Part shown: positions 21,451-33,409 of the stretch, piece by piece
How positions within the stretch are numbered: the first letter of the stretch is position 1
Layout: each line of letters begins with the position of its first letter
Assembly: GCA_008931825.1 (NCBI GenBank)
Contig: QXVZ01028528.1
Span: 1-41,210, forward strand
Reading direction: 5' to 3'
Length of the DNA stretch: 41,210 nt
DNA from: Phallusia fumigata
Taxonomy: Eukaryota; Chordata; Ascidiacea; Phlebobranchia; Ascidiidae
The notes under the pieces: model-generated
Told to the model about the DNA's origin: nothing
Database searches by the model: none
Seen by the model: the letters and a program-made list of their open reading frames with translations, nothing else
Translations under genes and position numbers: made by a program

Positions 21451-21684
21451 GACATGTGTTAAGCATGCTTGTCGACTGTTCAGGCATTAAAACTGCCTTT
21501 CTGTTGTTAAACTGCCTTTCTGTTATTATAAATTTTCTGAAATATCTTTTCTCGTTTAAAGAGCTCAAAGTTATGCCAGTAAAGCTCATAAAAACGGATA
21601 ATATGTCAGACAGTTTTTCGTTTTCCAAGCAACTTGACCTGCACCTTTTGCCAACCACCGGTTAAGTGACAGCGGAATTAGGGT

Positions 21685-21765
21685 TATGAACGCTGCATTG
21701 GCTGATCACCCTGACGATTGATGGTTGGAAACTTCTGCTTGTAAAGGTAACCACGTAAGGGGAAC
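21685..21765 (-). pseudogene. Relic juxtamembrane exon
   Basis: Similar to the gene C juxtamembrane exon and its flanks (the AACGCTG and AAACTTCTGCTTGT blocks are kept), but the acceptor and frame are lost. Confidence 0.55.
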
Positions 21766-21959
21766 TTGTCCTTTTGGAAACACTCTCCATGCGACAGTTT
21801 CAACTTTTTACTTCCAATAATAATGATCCGTTTCAAAATTTCCGCTTTTGCGTCGATGGCGAAGAAATACAATTAAAAGTTTAATCCCAATCTTTTTTCT
21901 TTGGAAACGCGAGGAAGGCGTTAAATCTCTGTGACACTTATCATTGCGTCAAAACAATC

Positions 21960-22075
21960 AGTTTCCGCATTCTTTGCCGTACAAACACCAACACCATACC
22001 AACAATAGCAAGCACCAGAAGCAACATCCCGATCACAAGACCAGCAACCATTTAGAGCTAATAGCGTTTGTAATT
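21960..22075 (-). pseudogene. Relic transmembrane exon
   Basis: Encodes MVAGLVIGMLLLVLAIVGMV and then a basic segment, clearly the family TM. A small deletion just before (AGCTCTAAATGG) breaks the frame with the stalk, and no clean acceptor is left. Its juxtamembrane relic lies at 21685-21765. Confidence 0.72.
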
Positions 22076-22235
22076 AGTAGCTGTTTGTTTTGTCGCTAAC
22101 ACTCATACAGTTAGTGATGCAACTATTCAGTATTTACTTGTGGATTAGCATGTCGATATCTGTTAGAAATGTCTCAACGCAGTAATGTTTAGTTTTAGTG
22201 CAAGAAAAAATGACATTTTCTGTCCTCCTTTAACT

Positions 22236-22290
22236 TCAGAAAAACATCTTTAAAGGGGATTTCCCGTAGTTGTTACTGTCCAATCGAAAT
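22236..22290 (-). pseudogene. Relic of the last FN3-2 exon
   Basis: Short match to the end of exon 17318-17414 (TVTT-GNP-RCF region) with an internal TAA; the 5' half is gone. Sits the expected distance before the TM relic at 21960-22075. Confidence 0.55.
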
Positions 22291-22524
22291 CTCTGCCCAT
22301 TTGCAAACATAAATGATTGACGCTGATATGTCGATTGCTTCACATGATTAGACTGATCGATGTTGACGTCATAGACAAGAAGTCACACCCTTCAAAACTA
22401 GTCGTTTCTTTGATGGATTTATATATTAACCGTTTACGCCCGGATTTCGATAAAGATTGAAAATCAAGTGCATCGCTTAAAAGTCAACAAAGCTTAAAAA
22501 TCAAATGCTAAATAAGGAAAGCAT

Positions 22525-22720
22525 GGCAGATGTTGGAACTACGCTCATAACCAAACAATGTGGTTCCGAGTAGTTAATACTATACCACAACGTAAAGAGG
22601 ACATCTGGTGATTTTTCATTGTTGCAATATTATTTTAAATGGCTGAATTACCTTTAGATGCAAAAACTAATTTAACTGATTCTGTATTTGATTGGATAAA
22701 GCTTCAAACTCTTATTCACA
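22525..22720 (+). repeat. Array flank repeat R1
   Basis: Copy of 1-230 between two decayed TM units. Confidence 0.6.
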
Positions 22721-23449
22721 AAAGGAGAAAAATGAAAGGGTGTTGACAACCACGATTACAAACACGAAAGCAAAAATTGCACAGCGATTAAATCGTGCGG
22801 CACTCGAGATGCGACAAAATTACATTCTTCCAGATCTGCCTTGCGCTTCTTGACTCTGTAATCATTTTCAAATCTTATGAACTCAAAATGCATGTAACGT
22901 GCTTTTTGTATGACTTTTTTGTGTAAACATGATTTTGTGTATAGTACATTTTTGCCCGTTAAATTGAAACAATTAACAAACAAACATTAATTTTGTTTGC
23001 ATTTTGATAAAATTTCCCTTCGCTAGTTGATAATGTTTCCATAGCCACGGATTTGTTATAAGCTGGTTTTTCGATCTCTTAGTGTTGGGCAATAAACAAA
23101 ATTTTAGCGCACAAGAAAAAAAACTGAAAAACTCCGGGACGGAGACCTTTATATGCCCTATTCTGTCCTTCCTCTAAAATCCAGCTGTGATGTTGATACA
23201 AGTGTCGTTATCGCCATTTGTTGCGACATAGAACCATTTGTTTCAGATATCCAGACATATCTAACGTAAAATAACCTGTTTGCTGACATGTTTTAGTAAA
23301 AATTTTAATATACACAGTGATCTAGGATTAAATTTCGGCATTCTAAACTATTTCATTGTATGGTTTTCCTCCTTTGCGCGAGCAACTCGGCTGACTTCTG
23401 TTTTATCAACCACCTGTTAAATAGAAGTGAAACTAAGAAGAAGAACAAT
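22721..23449. other. Non-coding, array-derived sequence
   Basis: Contains parts matching 5970-6030 and 6400-6700. No exon with splice sites and open frame seen. Confidence 0.4.
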
Positions 23450-23537
23450 GTAAGGTTATAAACGCTACCTTCGGGTGATTGACCTGAAAATTGATGATTG
23501 AAAACTCCTGCTTAGCCCATGTGTAACCTGCAAAACA
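23450..23537 (-). pseudogene. Relic juxtamembrane exon
   Basis: Keeps TTTTGCAG and the GTAGCG donor of gene C's juxtamembrane exon but stops after five codons (deletion around CATGGGCTAA). A TM-exon end (CTGTCTCTTCAACG) remains at about 23668. Confidence 0.6.
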
Positions 23538-23769
23538 TTACTGTGTTTTTTATTCCAAATTTCATGCGACTGTGCAATTAAGTTCCACTGTTGGTTCGGT
23601 TGCGGAAAATATAACGAAAGAGGTACTTTCATAATGCGGCCAGGAAAATCAATTTAAGGCATATACCTGTCTCTTCAACGTAAAAACAAGATTTGCCATT
23701 TTTGCCATTCGACGTTTACGTTTATTACATAGAAACCAAACCATAAAAAACGATTTTTTTCTGTGGTAC

Positions 23770-23990
23770 GGTATGACAGATGTTGCAACTGGTAACCACG
23801 TGATCACAGCCAAACAATGTAATGTAAGGAGGAAATATATTATGATTTTACATTTTTCGGTCTAAACTAATAATGAACCCACTAATTTGATGATAACTGA
23901 TTGACTTTAAAGATGATTGGATAGAGCTTGCAGACAGCTTTCCAACGAACCTCAACAGGCAACCTTATTTTCTGTAAGCACCAAATCAGA
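23770..23990 (+). repeat. Array flank repeat R1
   Basis: Copy of 1-230, close to the 7075-7330 version. Confidence 0.6.
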
Positions 23991-24894
23991 GAAATTTAGG
24001 GTCTTGGCAATCGACGTTAAAACGTGAAAACAAAGACGTTAAAACGTGAAAAATCGCACAACGATTAAACTGGAAATCGGCTAGCGGTAATAAAGAGGAG
24101 ACTACTAATGCGCTAATCTCAACACATTTCGTATCGTACAACATTTTATTTGTTTTTAACACAAAATTATTCTCCAAATTGACTTTTCCATCAATTTTGC
24201 CTGGATACACTCCATACAAACAATCAAAAGTTTTCTCTACCAAAACATTAAACGTTCGTTAAAAATATATATATGTGTTTTTTTTTACTTATAAAGCAGT
24301 TTCAACTCATACACCTCAAATTCACTTAAACTAAGCCAAACAAAGATCAAATCCAAAGTACAGGGACATACAACATTAAAACTATAACAATGTGAAAGAA
24401 AATGGATTGATTATTTGACGACTTTATATAAGGGAGTATAATTCTCTCAGAGTTTTCATATTCGTGTTCATCTGCGTTTTTGCTGGCGGAAAGTCATGTA
24501 TAAAAAGATGATATCACTTTCTGTCTTGTGTGCACTCTAAACGTTTTCCTACCTTCAGGTATTTGATGTGGGACTATGCTTTATTTCCAGACGTTTGCCT
24601 TGCTTTGCCTAAATAAAAAATCAGACAAACTGACGCTTTGGTTGTTGCATAAATATTTGCACAGCGTTTAAACATCATTTTTGTCTAAGCGTTTCAATAT
24701 TAATGTTTCCTTAAGTTGCATGCATTCTGCGGTAATGACCCTTTCTTTCTTCATAACGCGACTTATCAGTTTGCGAAAGTTGGCCATCGCTAAGGATGTA
24801 AACAACAAAAGAATGATTTAACCAACAAAAAAAGAATGGTTACAAAGAAAGTAAAAAAAATGAAATTTTTGATACCGGTTAGAAATCGGGATTT

Positions 24895-24972
24895 CTAACA
24901 ATAGCAAGCACCAGAAGCAAGATGACCATAGCAGCAATCGTTTAGAGCTAATTGCGTTTGTATTTGTTACTT
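24895..24972 (-). pseudogene. Relic transmembrane exon
   Basis: Matches the TM exon over the ACAAACGCAATTAGCTCTAA and CTTCTGGTGCTTGCTATTGT blocks but is truncated at its 3' end and frameshifted as in the 21960-22075 relic. The two relics share the same lesion, so they descend from one already broken copy. Confidence 0.62.
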
Positions 24973-26234
24973 GAAAAACGCGATTTGTTTTGTCGCCAAT
25001 ACTCATATAGCTGGTGATGCAATTAGACGATTTAGTGTTTGCTTTTGAATTAACAGGCAAATACCCGATAATAAAGTCTTAACACAGTAATGTTTGGTTT
25101 TAGTGCAAGGAGAAAATAACATTTGCTGTCATTCACCTTACGAAATCTCTGCCCACTCGCAAACATAATTTATTGACGATAATGTGTTATATGTATCACT
25201 TGATATTGAACATTTTGCTACACAACGATCGATGTTGACATCATAGACTAGAAACAAAACCCTTCAAAACGTGTCTTTTCTTTGATGTATTTACGTGTTT
25301 ATTGTTCACGTCCCGTGTTTCAACAAACATTGAAAATTAAGTACAAACATTGAAAATTAAGTGCATCGCTTTAAAGTCAACAAAGCTTAAAAATCGATTA
25401 ATGCGATATGACGTCATGACAGATGTTGTAACTAATAACCAGATGTTCATAAGCAAACAATGTGATTCCCAGTATCTGATACTTTACCACAACGTAAAAG
25501 GACATCTGGTAATTTTCCATTGTTGCAATAATATTTTGAGTTGCTGAATTAGCTTCAGATGAAAGAAGTTATTTAACTGGTTGAGTCTGTTGTTGATTGG
25601 ATAAAGCTTCAAACTCGTAATCACAACATCCAAGGAGAAAAATGAAAGGGTGTTGGCAATCGCGGTCACAAAAACGAAATCACAAAATGCACAATGATTA
25701 AATCGGAAACCATCTTGCGGAACCCGAGATGCGACAAAATCATATTCTTCTGGATTTGTGTTGCATTTGCTTGACAGAAAAAATTTAAACAATTGCGCTA
25801 CTTTACTCTAATTTTTGAAATCTTATGAACTTAAAATGCATGCAGCTTGTTTTTTACTTATATGTCTTGTGCAAAGTAAAATGTACAGTTGTGACGCGTT
25901 TTGTAGCATTTTGTGTACAGTACATTTTGCGCATTAAATTGATACAATCTGCACAAACATTTAACATTAAATTATTTTTTGCTTTTTGATTATATTTCCC
26001 TTCGCTAGTTGATATTCTTTCAATTTTTATTTTTGATGCAAAGCAAGCTTCCACATTTGTATAAACACCACGTGTATAACTTCAAAAACATCAAAACCAC
26101 CTAACACACGAAAGATGGATTTTCTAAATTTTCGCATATACGGCACTTATAAATCTTAGGTAGTCAAATGACGAGGGTTAAAACAAAAGCACAGGTACCT
26201 AGGATTAACTAACAAGGAATATAAAAGCGTTTAT
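24973..26234. other. Non-coding, array-derived sequence
   Basis: Flank of a TM relic (about 24973-25330, with a trace of the FN3-2 end at 25135) and then R1 and following sequence matching 1-600. No gene seen. Confidence 0.42.
25410..25640 (+). repeat. Array flank repeat R1
   Basis: Copy of 1-230, the closest match to it, in the 3' flank of fragment E. Confidence 0.65.
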
Positions 26235-28005
26235 TAACCGTCACTCTGACGTTGATATCTGGTTGCGACGTCTTTAAACGAAAAAAAACAATCAGAAGGT
26301 TGTTTTCTAACGGCGATTTGACGTTCTTACAGCGTCTCAAAAAAGAAAGAATAAACACTACCAAATATTAACGTTTTTGTAAGGTAGAATCCACAACCTA
26401 AGTTTAACAAACCGTTGTGATTCAGACGTTGCTAAATATGACGTTGCAGTAACGCTACAAACTCGACTTAAAACCAGGTTCACCAAAATTCAACGTCATT
26501 TTAGGGGTGCAACCTTTACGTTTATCCGACGTATTGATTATGATAAAATGTCATTTCGACACTCCACCTATGATGTTTATCTAACTTTGCAATTGTGACG
26601 TTATACTAGAGTTACATATGCCACCAATAATAGTGTTGACGTAATCACAACGTCATTTTTACAGTATAACTATGAAGATCATCGAATGTAGTAATTATGA
26701 CATTACAACGTCATTGCAAATACAATCTAAAATATTTATCTTCAGTATTATTAATAACTTCGTTTCAACAATGTAACCAAGCACGTTGATGTTTTGTAAA
26801 AGTAAAGGAAATAACAACGTTCTTTCGACACGACATGGTTTCGATTTTTCTAACTTATCATGTCAACAAATACTACAAGTTTAGCAATAACTCTCTAAAA
26901 CCGAGCGCTAAGTTGTGCGATCAAAAACACCAAACATCAACGCATTACTGTCTTGCCTAATATATTCCCGCGCACAGAATGTTTATGGAATAGAGAGGCA
27001 TGCTGATAAACAGTACTTGAGAGAAAAAAACTTCTGCGGGACGCGCTTGCCCGTGATTGGCCATAGTACTAACCAGCAAAGTAAACGTTTCCACCGAGCA
27101 CCTGGCGGGAAAAATGCGCTGTTGGCGATTGCGTTTCGCCAGCGTTGCGCAGTTCAGTTCGGGCGAGATAGCTCGCACATGTGTAAGATCGCAAAAAAAT
27201 AAAGCTTATACTAGGCGAGCATTGAGTTGTATTTTGTCTGACATATTTTTTTCGACAGAGTGGTCAAATGTTGTAGGTAGTAGAACTGTTTTGCTCAATG
27301 TCCCGCTGACAGTTAAAGGACATGTCTGCTTCAGGGCGGATCCCAGAAATGACAGCGCTTGCATAGAAATCAAAGTTTTTAAGTGTAACCTGTATTTTGT
27401 TAATGTTATTTATTGTTTGCATCATACCCACGGTCAGCAGGAAACGTCACGAAAACGTCGGAGAATGACAGGTTTTAGACGTCGTGATCCCAGTTTTATA
27501 TAGATGTCAAAAGTACATCGAGTATCAACATAAAAACGATGTTATTTTGACGAGGTTGATAGACGTTGGAACAAAGCGAATTTCTGACGTAAATACCTTA
27601 GTTAAAAAAACGTCAAAACGACATGTAAGTTAGTTTTAGACGTTTAAAAAACTTTCATACTCATCCAACACAAAACATCTAAACAACGTTATATTTTGAA
27701 GTTGTTTTAATTGGCAGTTGCGATGTTGAATCACGTTACTGTAAAGATGTCGAAACGATGATCTGTTTATTACATCGAAAAACCTTTCATATACAACCAC
27801 CAAAAATGTCTCATCAACGTCAAATTTTGACGTTGTTTCGACAGGTACTTGCAACGTCAGAACCTTGTTAATAGGGACGTTAAAATCACAGTCACCTTCT
27901 TTTCACGTCAAAAAACCTTTCAATATAAACGTACAGAAACCAAAATTTTAACCAACCGTCGTAATGAAATATCAACGTTAAAACCACGTTGCAATGCCCA
28001 CTGGG
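26235..28005. mobile_element. Candidate CACTA/EnSpm-like non-autonomous element
   Basis: About 1.8 kb densely filled with GACGTT/AACGTC motifs in two arrays (about 26245-26830 and 27425-27990) around a more GC-rich core. The right end reads GCAATGCCCACTGGG, that is CCCAGTGGGCA inward. Subterminal short-repeat arrays and a CACTG-type end suggest CACTA/EnSpm. The flanks align with the continuous flank of gene D (around 600-655), so this is an insertion relative to that unit. I cannot place the left end or a target duplication exactly, and see no transposase. Confidence 0.5.
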
Positions 28006-28550
28006 ATTATTTCGTATGCGGAGTTTGAATTTGTTGGGTTGAAGTTTTCGTATTTATGTTCATCTGTATTTATGCTGGCGGAAGGTCCTGCAAAAAAACA
28101 CATTGTGAACTTTCTGGCTTGTGTCAAATTTAAACGTTTTCCGAACCTGCTGGTCTTTGACGCTGAGTCTGTGTGTGTGTCATTTCCTTTTCCGAAGGTT
28201 TACCTTTCGTTTGAGAGCGAGTAACAAAAGACAGATTCATTGATTGTGATATCAAACCTGTTACACTTTTTCAGATTTGGACAGCATTTAAACTCTCCTT
28301 TTATTAGTAATGTTTGGCTAAGGTATACTGCATGCATTGCCCAACCAAGGTTTTTAATTTCATTTTAAATTCAACGAAATTCGTGTTTGTCGCTCCGTTT
28401 TCAGAAGATTTACCTGGCATTTTTCTGCGAGAAACAAAAGACAGATTGGCGCTTTGAATGTGATATCCAACTTGTTACAATTTTTCAGATTTGGACAGCA
28501 CTTAAACATCGCATTTGCATTATCGTTTATCAAATTAGTTTGGGACAAAC
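28005..28550 (+). repeat. Array flank repeat R2, partly doubled, in E unit
   Basis: Copy of 655-930 starting exactly at the right edge of the CACTA-like element. A part with AACAAAAGACAGATT and TTTTTCAGATTTGGACAGCA occurs twice (about 28186-28300 and 28400-28510). Confidence 0.55.
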
Positions 28551-29658
28551 CTGTCTCTTCGTCGAATAAACATCACCAATCCAACAACGGCAAGCACCAG
28601 AAGCAACAACCCAATCACCAGACTAGCAATGATTCCGGAGCTTAACATGTTCGCTAAACAACAAAACATGGAAAAGATTGAAACAAAATCTGCCACAAAT
28701 ACTCCCAATAGCAATTAAATGCCATTTTCGACTTCCTGTTGAACTATAACTGAACTACATGTTACTGAAAGGGTAATGTTGCTATAATTACTTCAAGTCA
28801 TGAGTCATCAGTTCAGAAAGATTCGATGCAAACCTACAATAGAATGCACTGTCCTTCACCTTCGGGAAAGCAGCTTTTGGGGGGATTTACCCGGAGTTGT
28901 TGCTGTTAAATCTGATGTGTTGTTTGTGTTAATTGAACCGGTGATAAAAACTATGACCTGTGCTTTAGGAAAATCATGGGTGATTTTGCAAAGTATCAAA
29001 AACATATTCTGAAACATCGTTATTGTGCAAATTAGTTTTTTGGATTATTAACAGAAACCTTAGTTTTTAGTATGATTGTTTTGAAAAGGTTTTCATAGAA
29101 ATGTAGAGTTGTTAGTGGAAGTGTTTTTTAACAAATAAAATGCAGAAAGTTGCTCACCCAAATGTCATACGAAGTGGAATTGAGGAGGTTTTTGACTGCT
29201 GACGAATTATCTGAATACGGAACGGAAATTGTTTGGTTCAAACTCAGGACGTGAATGGAAACCTGTATGTATTTGTTGGCAAAGTGCAGGTTGGTTTGTT
29301 TCAGAAAGCAATCTTTTTTACGCTGTTAATATTTTGAAATTCACAACACAAAAACAAACAGACCAATTTGCACCAACCCACAAAACCCACAAGTGCTTTA
29401 TGGAACCTGTGCTGTAAGGCGATTCTGGTTGATAAATTGATCAAGTCCAGTCCAACTGACAACCACAACTGATTTGCATGGAAATATCTCTGCAGTCGTG
29501 TTTACTACAAACGGTAACGTTGACATGTAAAGTGTCACACACACGTGCCACTTCTCCTTACCTGGGGGATAGCAACTCGATGGGGGATTTCCATAAGTTC
29601 TTACGGGTATTGACGTTGATACGTTAAAGTTTATGCAGCCGTTAAGCATTGCAGTGAT
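28551..29658 (-). pseudogene. Fragment E: partial FN3-FN3-TM unit with frameshift
   Basis: Exons: 29562-29658 (last third of FN3-1), 29407-29504, 29158-29262, 28860-28957 (FN3-2), 28551-28653 (TM, GIIASLVIGLLLLVLAVVGL, RRRD). The FN3-2 end exon is 98 bases rather than the 97 of A, B and C, because of one extra base in a C/A run near GKSPQK. This shifts the frame, removes the family Cys and breaks the join to the TM exon. There is no signal exon or CTLD. The left part of the unit fuses at about 29853-29870 with the 3' flank of gene B, inside what was an intron. Decayed copy, although the TM exon itself is still open. Confidence 0.75.
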
Positions 29659-29859
29659 CTGTGAATATTGACGTTTGATAATAGTTTAATAAATAATTGA
29701 ACCACTGAGTTTTTTGTTTAAAAATTGTTGTTCTTTGACTTTTGAAAAATAAGTTAGTGTTGTTAACCCTACAAGTCCGCTGTCATATCTGCTTTTTTAA
29801 CCAAGTTTAGCATTTTTGCATTACATAGCAGGTTTTTGTTTATCGTGTTAAAGCTAAAA

Positions 29860-30245
29860 ATATTCAGAAACAATGTGTTAAAGCAGTAATTTTAAGATTT
29901 ATACAACACACTTTTTTGTATTTGTGAGGATAATATTAGATGAAGCGCATAAGATGTAAGCACAACCCCTTCGGTCTTTGGTCTGGTTTCCCAAAATCTT
30001 AAAGCTTTTTAGTTTTCCAACTGTTACACTGTTTACAAAAGGACAGGCAAAATGGCTTGATTATTTGACGACTTCGTATAGGGAGTCTGCATTGGTTGGT
30101 TTACTCTTTTTGAAGTTTTCATATTCGTGTTCATCTGCATGATTGCCAGTGGAAGGTCCTGTACAAAAAAATGATGTCACTTTCTGTCTTGTGTGCACTG
30201 TAAACGTTTTCCTACCTTCCGGTCTTTGATGTGGGGACTGTGCAT
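29860..30245 (+). repeat. Segment shared between B and A 3' flanks
   Basis: Closely matches 35270-35800 (shared GATGAAGCGCATAAGATGTA and AGCACAACCCCTTCGGTCTT). Shows that A and B are the most recent duplicates. Its left edge is the breakpoint with fragment E. Confidence 0.7.
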
Positions 30246-30297
30246 TATTTATTTCGGAAGGTTTACTTGCGTTGACCTGTTAATCTTGCTTTGAAGA

Positions 30298-30356
30298 GAA
30301 GATTGATAATTTAAAAGACCTGCTTGTAAAAATTGACCCTTGCTTGGGGGTTTAAA
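30298..30356 (-). pseudogene. Possible juxtamembrane exon copy of gene B
   Basis: Same alignment as the gene A copy, but open in the TM frame past the family boundary (SKGQFLQAGLLNYQSS onward). No PTP exons follow before fragment E, so it cannot restore a phosphatase. It could encode a different tail. Confidence 0.4.
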
Positions 30357-30597
30357 ACAGAACGAAAGATTCATACTGTTTTGCACAATCAACTTTTCGA
30401 CAACATTTTCCCCTTTCAACATAAAAGTACACTTTTAGTTATGTTTAAAACATTCGATTCCACAGCAATTGTGCTTAGAGCACGCGAGAATATTTTCAAA
30501 ACACAGGTAGTCGGAAATATTCTTACCTATTTGTTATGTATTTTAATAAAAGTCAAAAGTGAAATAACGCTGTCGCCCGACATAGTTTAAGTCATAC

Positions 30598-33213
30598 CTG
30601 TCTCTTCGGCGCATAAAAATGATCACCACTCCAACAATTACAAGCAACAGAAGCAAAGCACCGATCACCAGACCAGCAATCATTCCCAAGCTTAACGTAT
30701 TTGTATTTGCTAAACAAAATGTTAGAAAACACTTGAAGCAAAATTTGGCTTAGCACGAAATGCAACTTTTTGCTTTCTTCCTGTGGAACTGAAGCGTACA
30801 TATGGTACTGAGTAGGTGATATTGTTACTAAGTACATAATAATTGTGAAGTCATGTTGCCAAATACATGTAACTTATCAGTTTAGATATTTCGATTTTTG
30901 TGCAACCCCATTGCTTGGAGTGCCTTTTACCTTCAGCAAAGCATCTTTCTGGGAGATTACCCAGAGTTGTTACTGTCAAATCAGATGTGATATTTGTGTT
31001 GATTGATCCAGTAACGAAAACTATGACCTGCAATTAAATATTATAGTAGATGTTTTTGTATTGAACAAAAATCTTGTTCTAGAGCCTTACTAATGCATGC
31101 GTTTATTGTTTTTGTTTAACATCTGCAGGGCGAAGCTACTGAACCTTCGTTTCACAAAATACCTTCGAATTATGTTGTTGAAATGTAAATAGAAGTATTT
31201 TAAGTGAATTCAAATTTTAACTAATGATATGTCACTACTAATAGCAATCTTACGACAACGTACAAAATGATTTTTATCTGTGAATGGTCTGCATAGAAAC
31301 TTTTCGTTGTTAGTAATACCATATTTTAGCAAATATAAAATGCTCACCTGAATTTTATACAAAGTTAATTCAAAGAGATTTTCTATTGTTATCGAATTAT
31401 CCGAATACGGAACGAAGATTGTTTCATTCAAACTCTGCACTTGAATCTCAACCTGTATGTATTTGGTGGCAAACAGATTGGTGTCATTTTTAAGTCACAT
31501 CACAGTAACAGACCAACTTGCACAAAACCCACTAAACAAAGTGTGTTGGTACCTGTGCTGTAAGACCGTTGTTGTTGATAAATTGATCAAGTCCAGTCCA
31601 ACTGACAACCACAACTGAATTGTTGCATGGAAATGTCACTGCAGTCGTTTTTACTGCAAAATACGTTGTTAAACTTTGTAACGCAAAATAGCACACTAGC
31701 TGATGCACTCGCACGTTTACTTACATGGGGGATAGCAACTCGATGGGGAGTTTCCATAAGTTCTTACCGATATTGACGTGGAGACGTTGGCGTTCAGGCA
31801 GCCGTTAAGCATCGCAGTAATCTGTAAACATTAAATTTTGTTTGAAAATATATTTAATTCAACTTGAATTTGATCATCACGGTTCCAAATTAAATTTTTA
31901 ATCTTGAAAAATAGGTTGGTTTCTTTATGTATACAACAAGACCGCTATCATATACGCTATCAAGCAGGTAGAGCTGCTTTATTTCATATAAGCTGCAGCA
32001 ATATTTATTTTACTTATCTAGGTTGTTGTTTGTCATTTAAAACAAGCCAACTGCTTGAGAAGCGCAAAAAATAAAAAAACAAGCGTTTAGTGTTGCCAAC
32101 AGTCCTTTATTTCAAAAAACAATCCTTTATTCAGCTCTATTTGTCCTTGTCCTTTATTGCGGTTGAAATTATCATTATGAAATAAATCTATGTAAAAAAA
32201 CGTATAACAGTAGTGCCAATAGTTTAAGTCATCATCAGATCTACATATTAATTGAAAGTGTGTTTTAGAAACGTGATAAAATATCATTCAAGTTTTTATG
32301 TCCTTTATTGTAACTAACGTTTGCGCGTTTGGAGAAGTTGTTGGTTCACTGCCATTTATAAAGCGTATTTACCTCGAAGTTGTAATCGGTTGCAAAACTG
32401 AGATTTCCAATGGTTGTCGATAGATCTGCATACGGTGCGTAAGTTCTTCGATTTAGCTCCAAAACATGAAATTTAACCTAAATGCATTTGGCAACAAGTA
32501 AAATAAACCCATAACTAAAAAAACATATGTAATAAACTGTAGGTCACCTGTGCATATATATTTCTGTTGTCGATAATTTGATCAAGTCCATTCCATCTAA
32601 TCACCACAGTTGACGCCTTGTATGGAAACGTCTCGACAGTAGCTCTGACTAAACAATAAGTCACAAGGTTCAATACAAATTCAGCAGGGAAAATTAAATT
32701 TTGCTAAAATTTTTTATATACAACTTCACAAAGGAAGATAAGGGACAGAAGCATTGCAAGCAGCGTTCTGTTTTGTGACATTAAGTTGTAATTTCACTTC
32801 TCACGTTTTACTTGGCAAGCGTAGTAAGCCGGTTCCCCACTGCATTTCATGCTTGACTGCTCCAAACCGATCCCATAATGCAACGCTCCCTGCTGACAAG
32901 TAGTGACGTTGGAAACGGGGAAGTTTGCCGGAGATCCGTCGCTCCAATACCTTCGTTCAGCAACCACTGACAAAACGGCACTTACGTAACACTGCTTGGT
33001 TTGGTTAGGTAAGGTTAAGTAAACGATTTATAAACCTTAAAGAAACAAATGTGCCAACAAATAAACAGCAATTGCAAAACGTATGACAGCTGCTTCATAC
33101 CTTTTACTAATTGCCCAAACAAATTGGACAATACGATACTTACTGTTGGTTTGTCCTTTCGAGCATTGAATCAACAGGAAACACAAAATCTTGCTAAAGC
33201 CACGACAGGTCAT
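30598..33213 (-). CDS. Gene B: probable CTLD-less FN3-FN3-TM receptor (or pseudogene)
   Basis: Exons: 33144-33213 (signal, MTCRGFSKILCFLLIQCSKG), then FN3-1 at 32548-32648, 32373-32477, 31725-31821, FN3-2 at 31553-31653, 31348-31452, 30931-31027, and TM at 30598-30709 (GLVIGALLLLLVIVGVVIIF, RRRD). CTLD exons 1-4 are gone and the fifth is cut at about 32951. Splicing signal exon to FN3-1 keeps the frame (phase 1 to 1) and gives about 262 residues to the TM end, so a short receptor is possible. The first FN3 exon has lost a family Cys (FPYKAS for FPCNAS). No phosphatase exons follow. Whether it is expressed cannot be told from the sequence. Confidence 0.62.
32805..32951 (-). pseudogene. Truncated CTLD exon 5 in gene B
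   Basis: Matches the last CTLD exon of A, C and D from [10 protein letters not shown] to YYACQVK, including its donor. The 5' part is replaced by unrelated sequence at about 32951, inside the Trp-rich segment. No acceptor there keeps the frame, so the fragment is probably skipped. Confidence 0.8.
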
Positions 33214-33409
33214 TGCAATGCAGGTTGTAGTCAAAATTCGGTTTCTGTTTGTTTTCAGATGCTGCTACTTTCTATTGAGATGATTAAACCGTATTTGTTT
33301 TAAAGAAAACAAGTTTTTGAATTTTCCAAGTGAGTGGATGTGCGTGGTCCATAATGACCTTATGAGTATGAAGCTTTGTTGTTGATAAATTTTGGCGATT
33401 GGAACCAAG

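Noticed and set aside
27057-27503. Longest open frame in the window (148 codons, plus strand).
   Set aside because: It falls in the core of the CACTA-like element, its composition looks non-coding and no domain is visible. I do not call it a gene.
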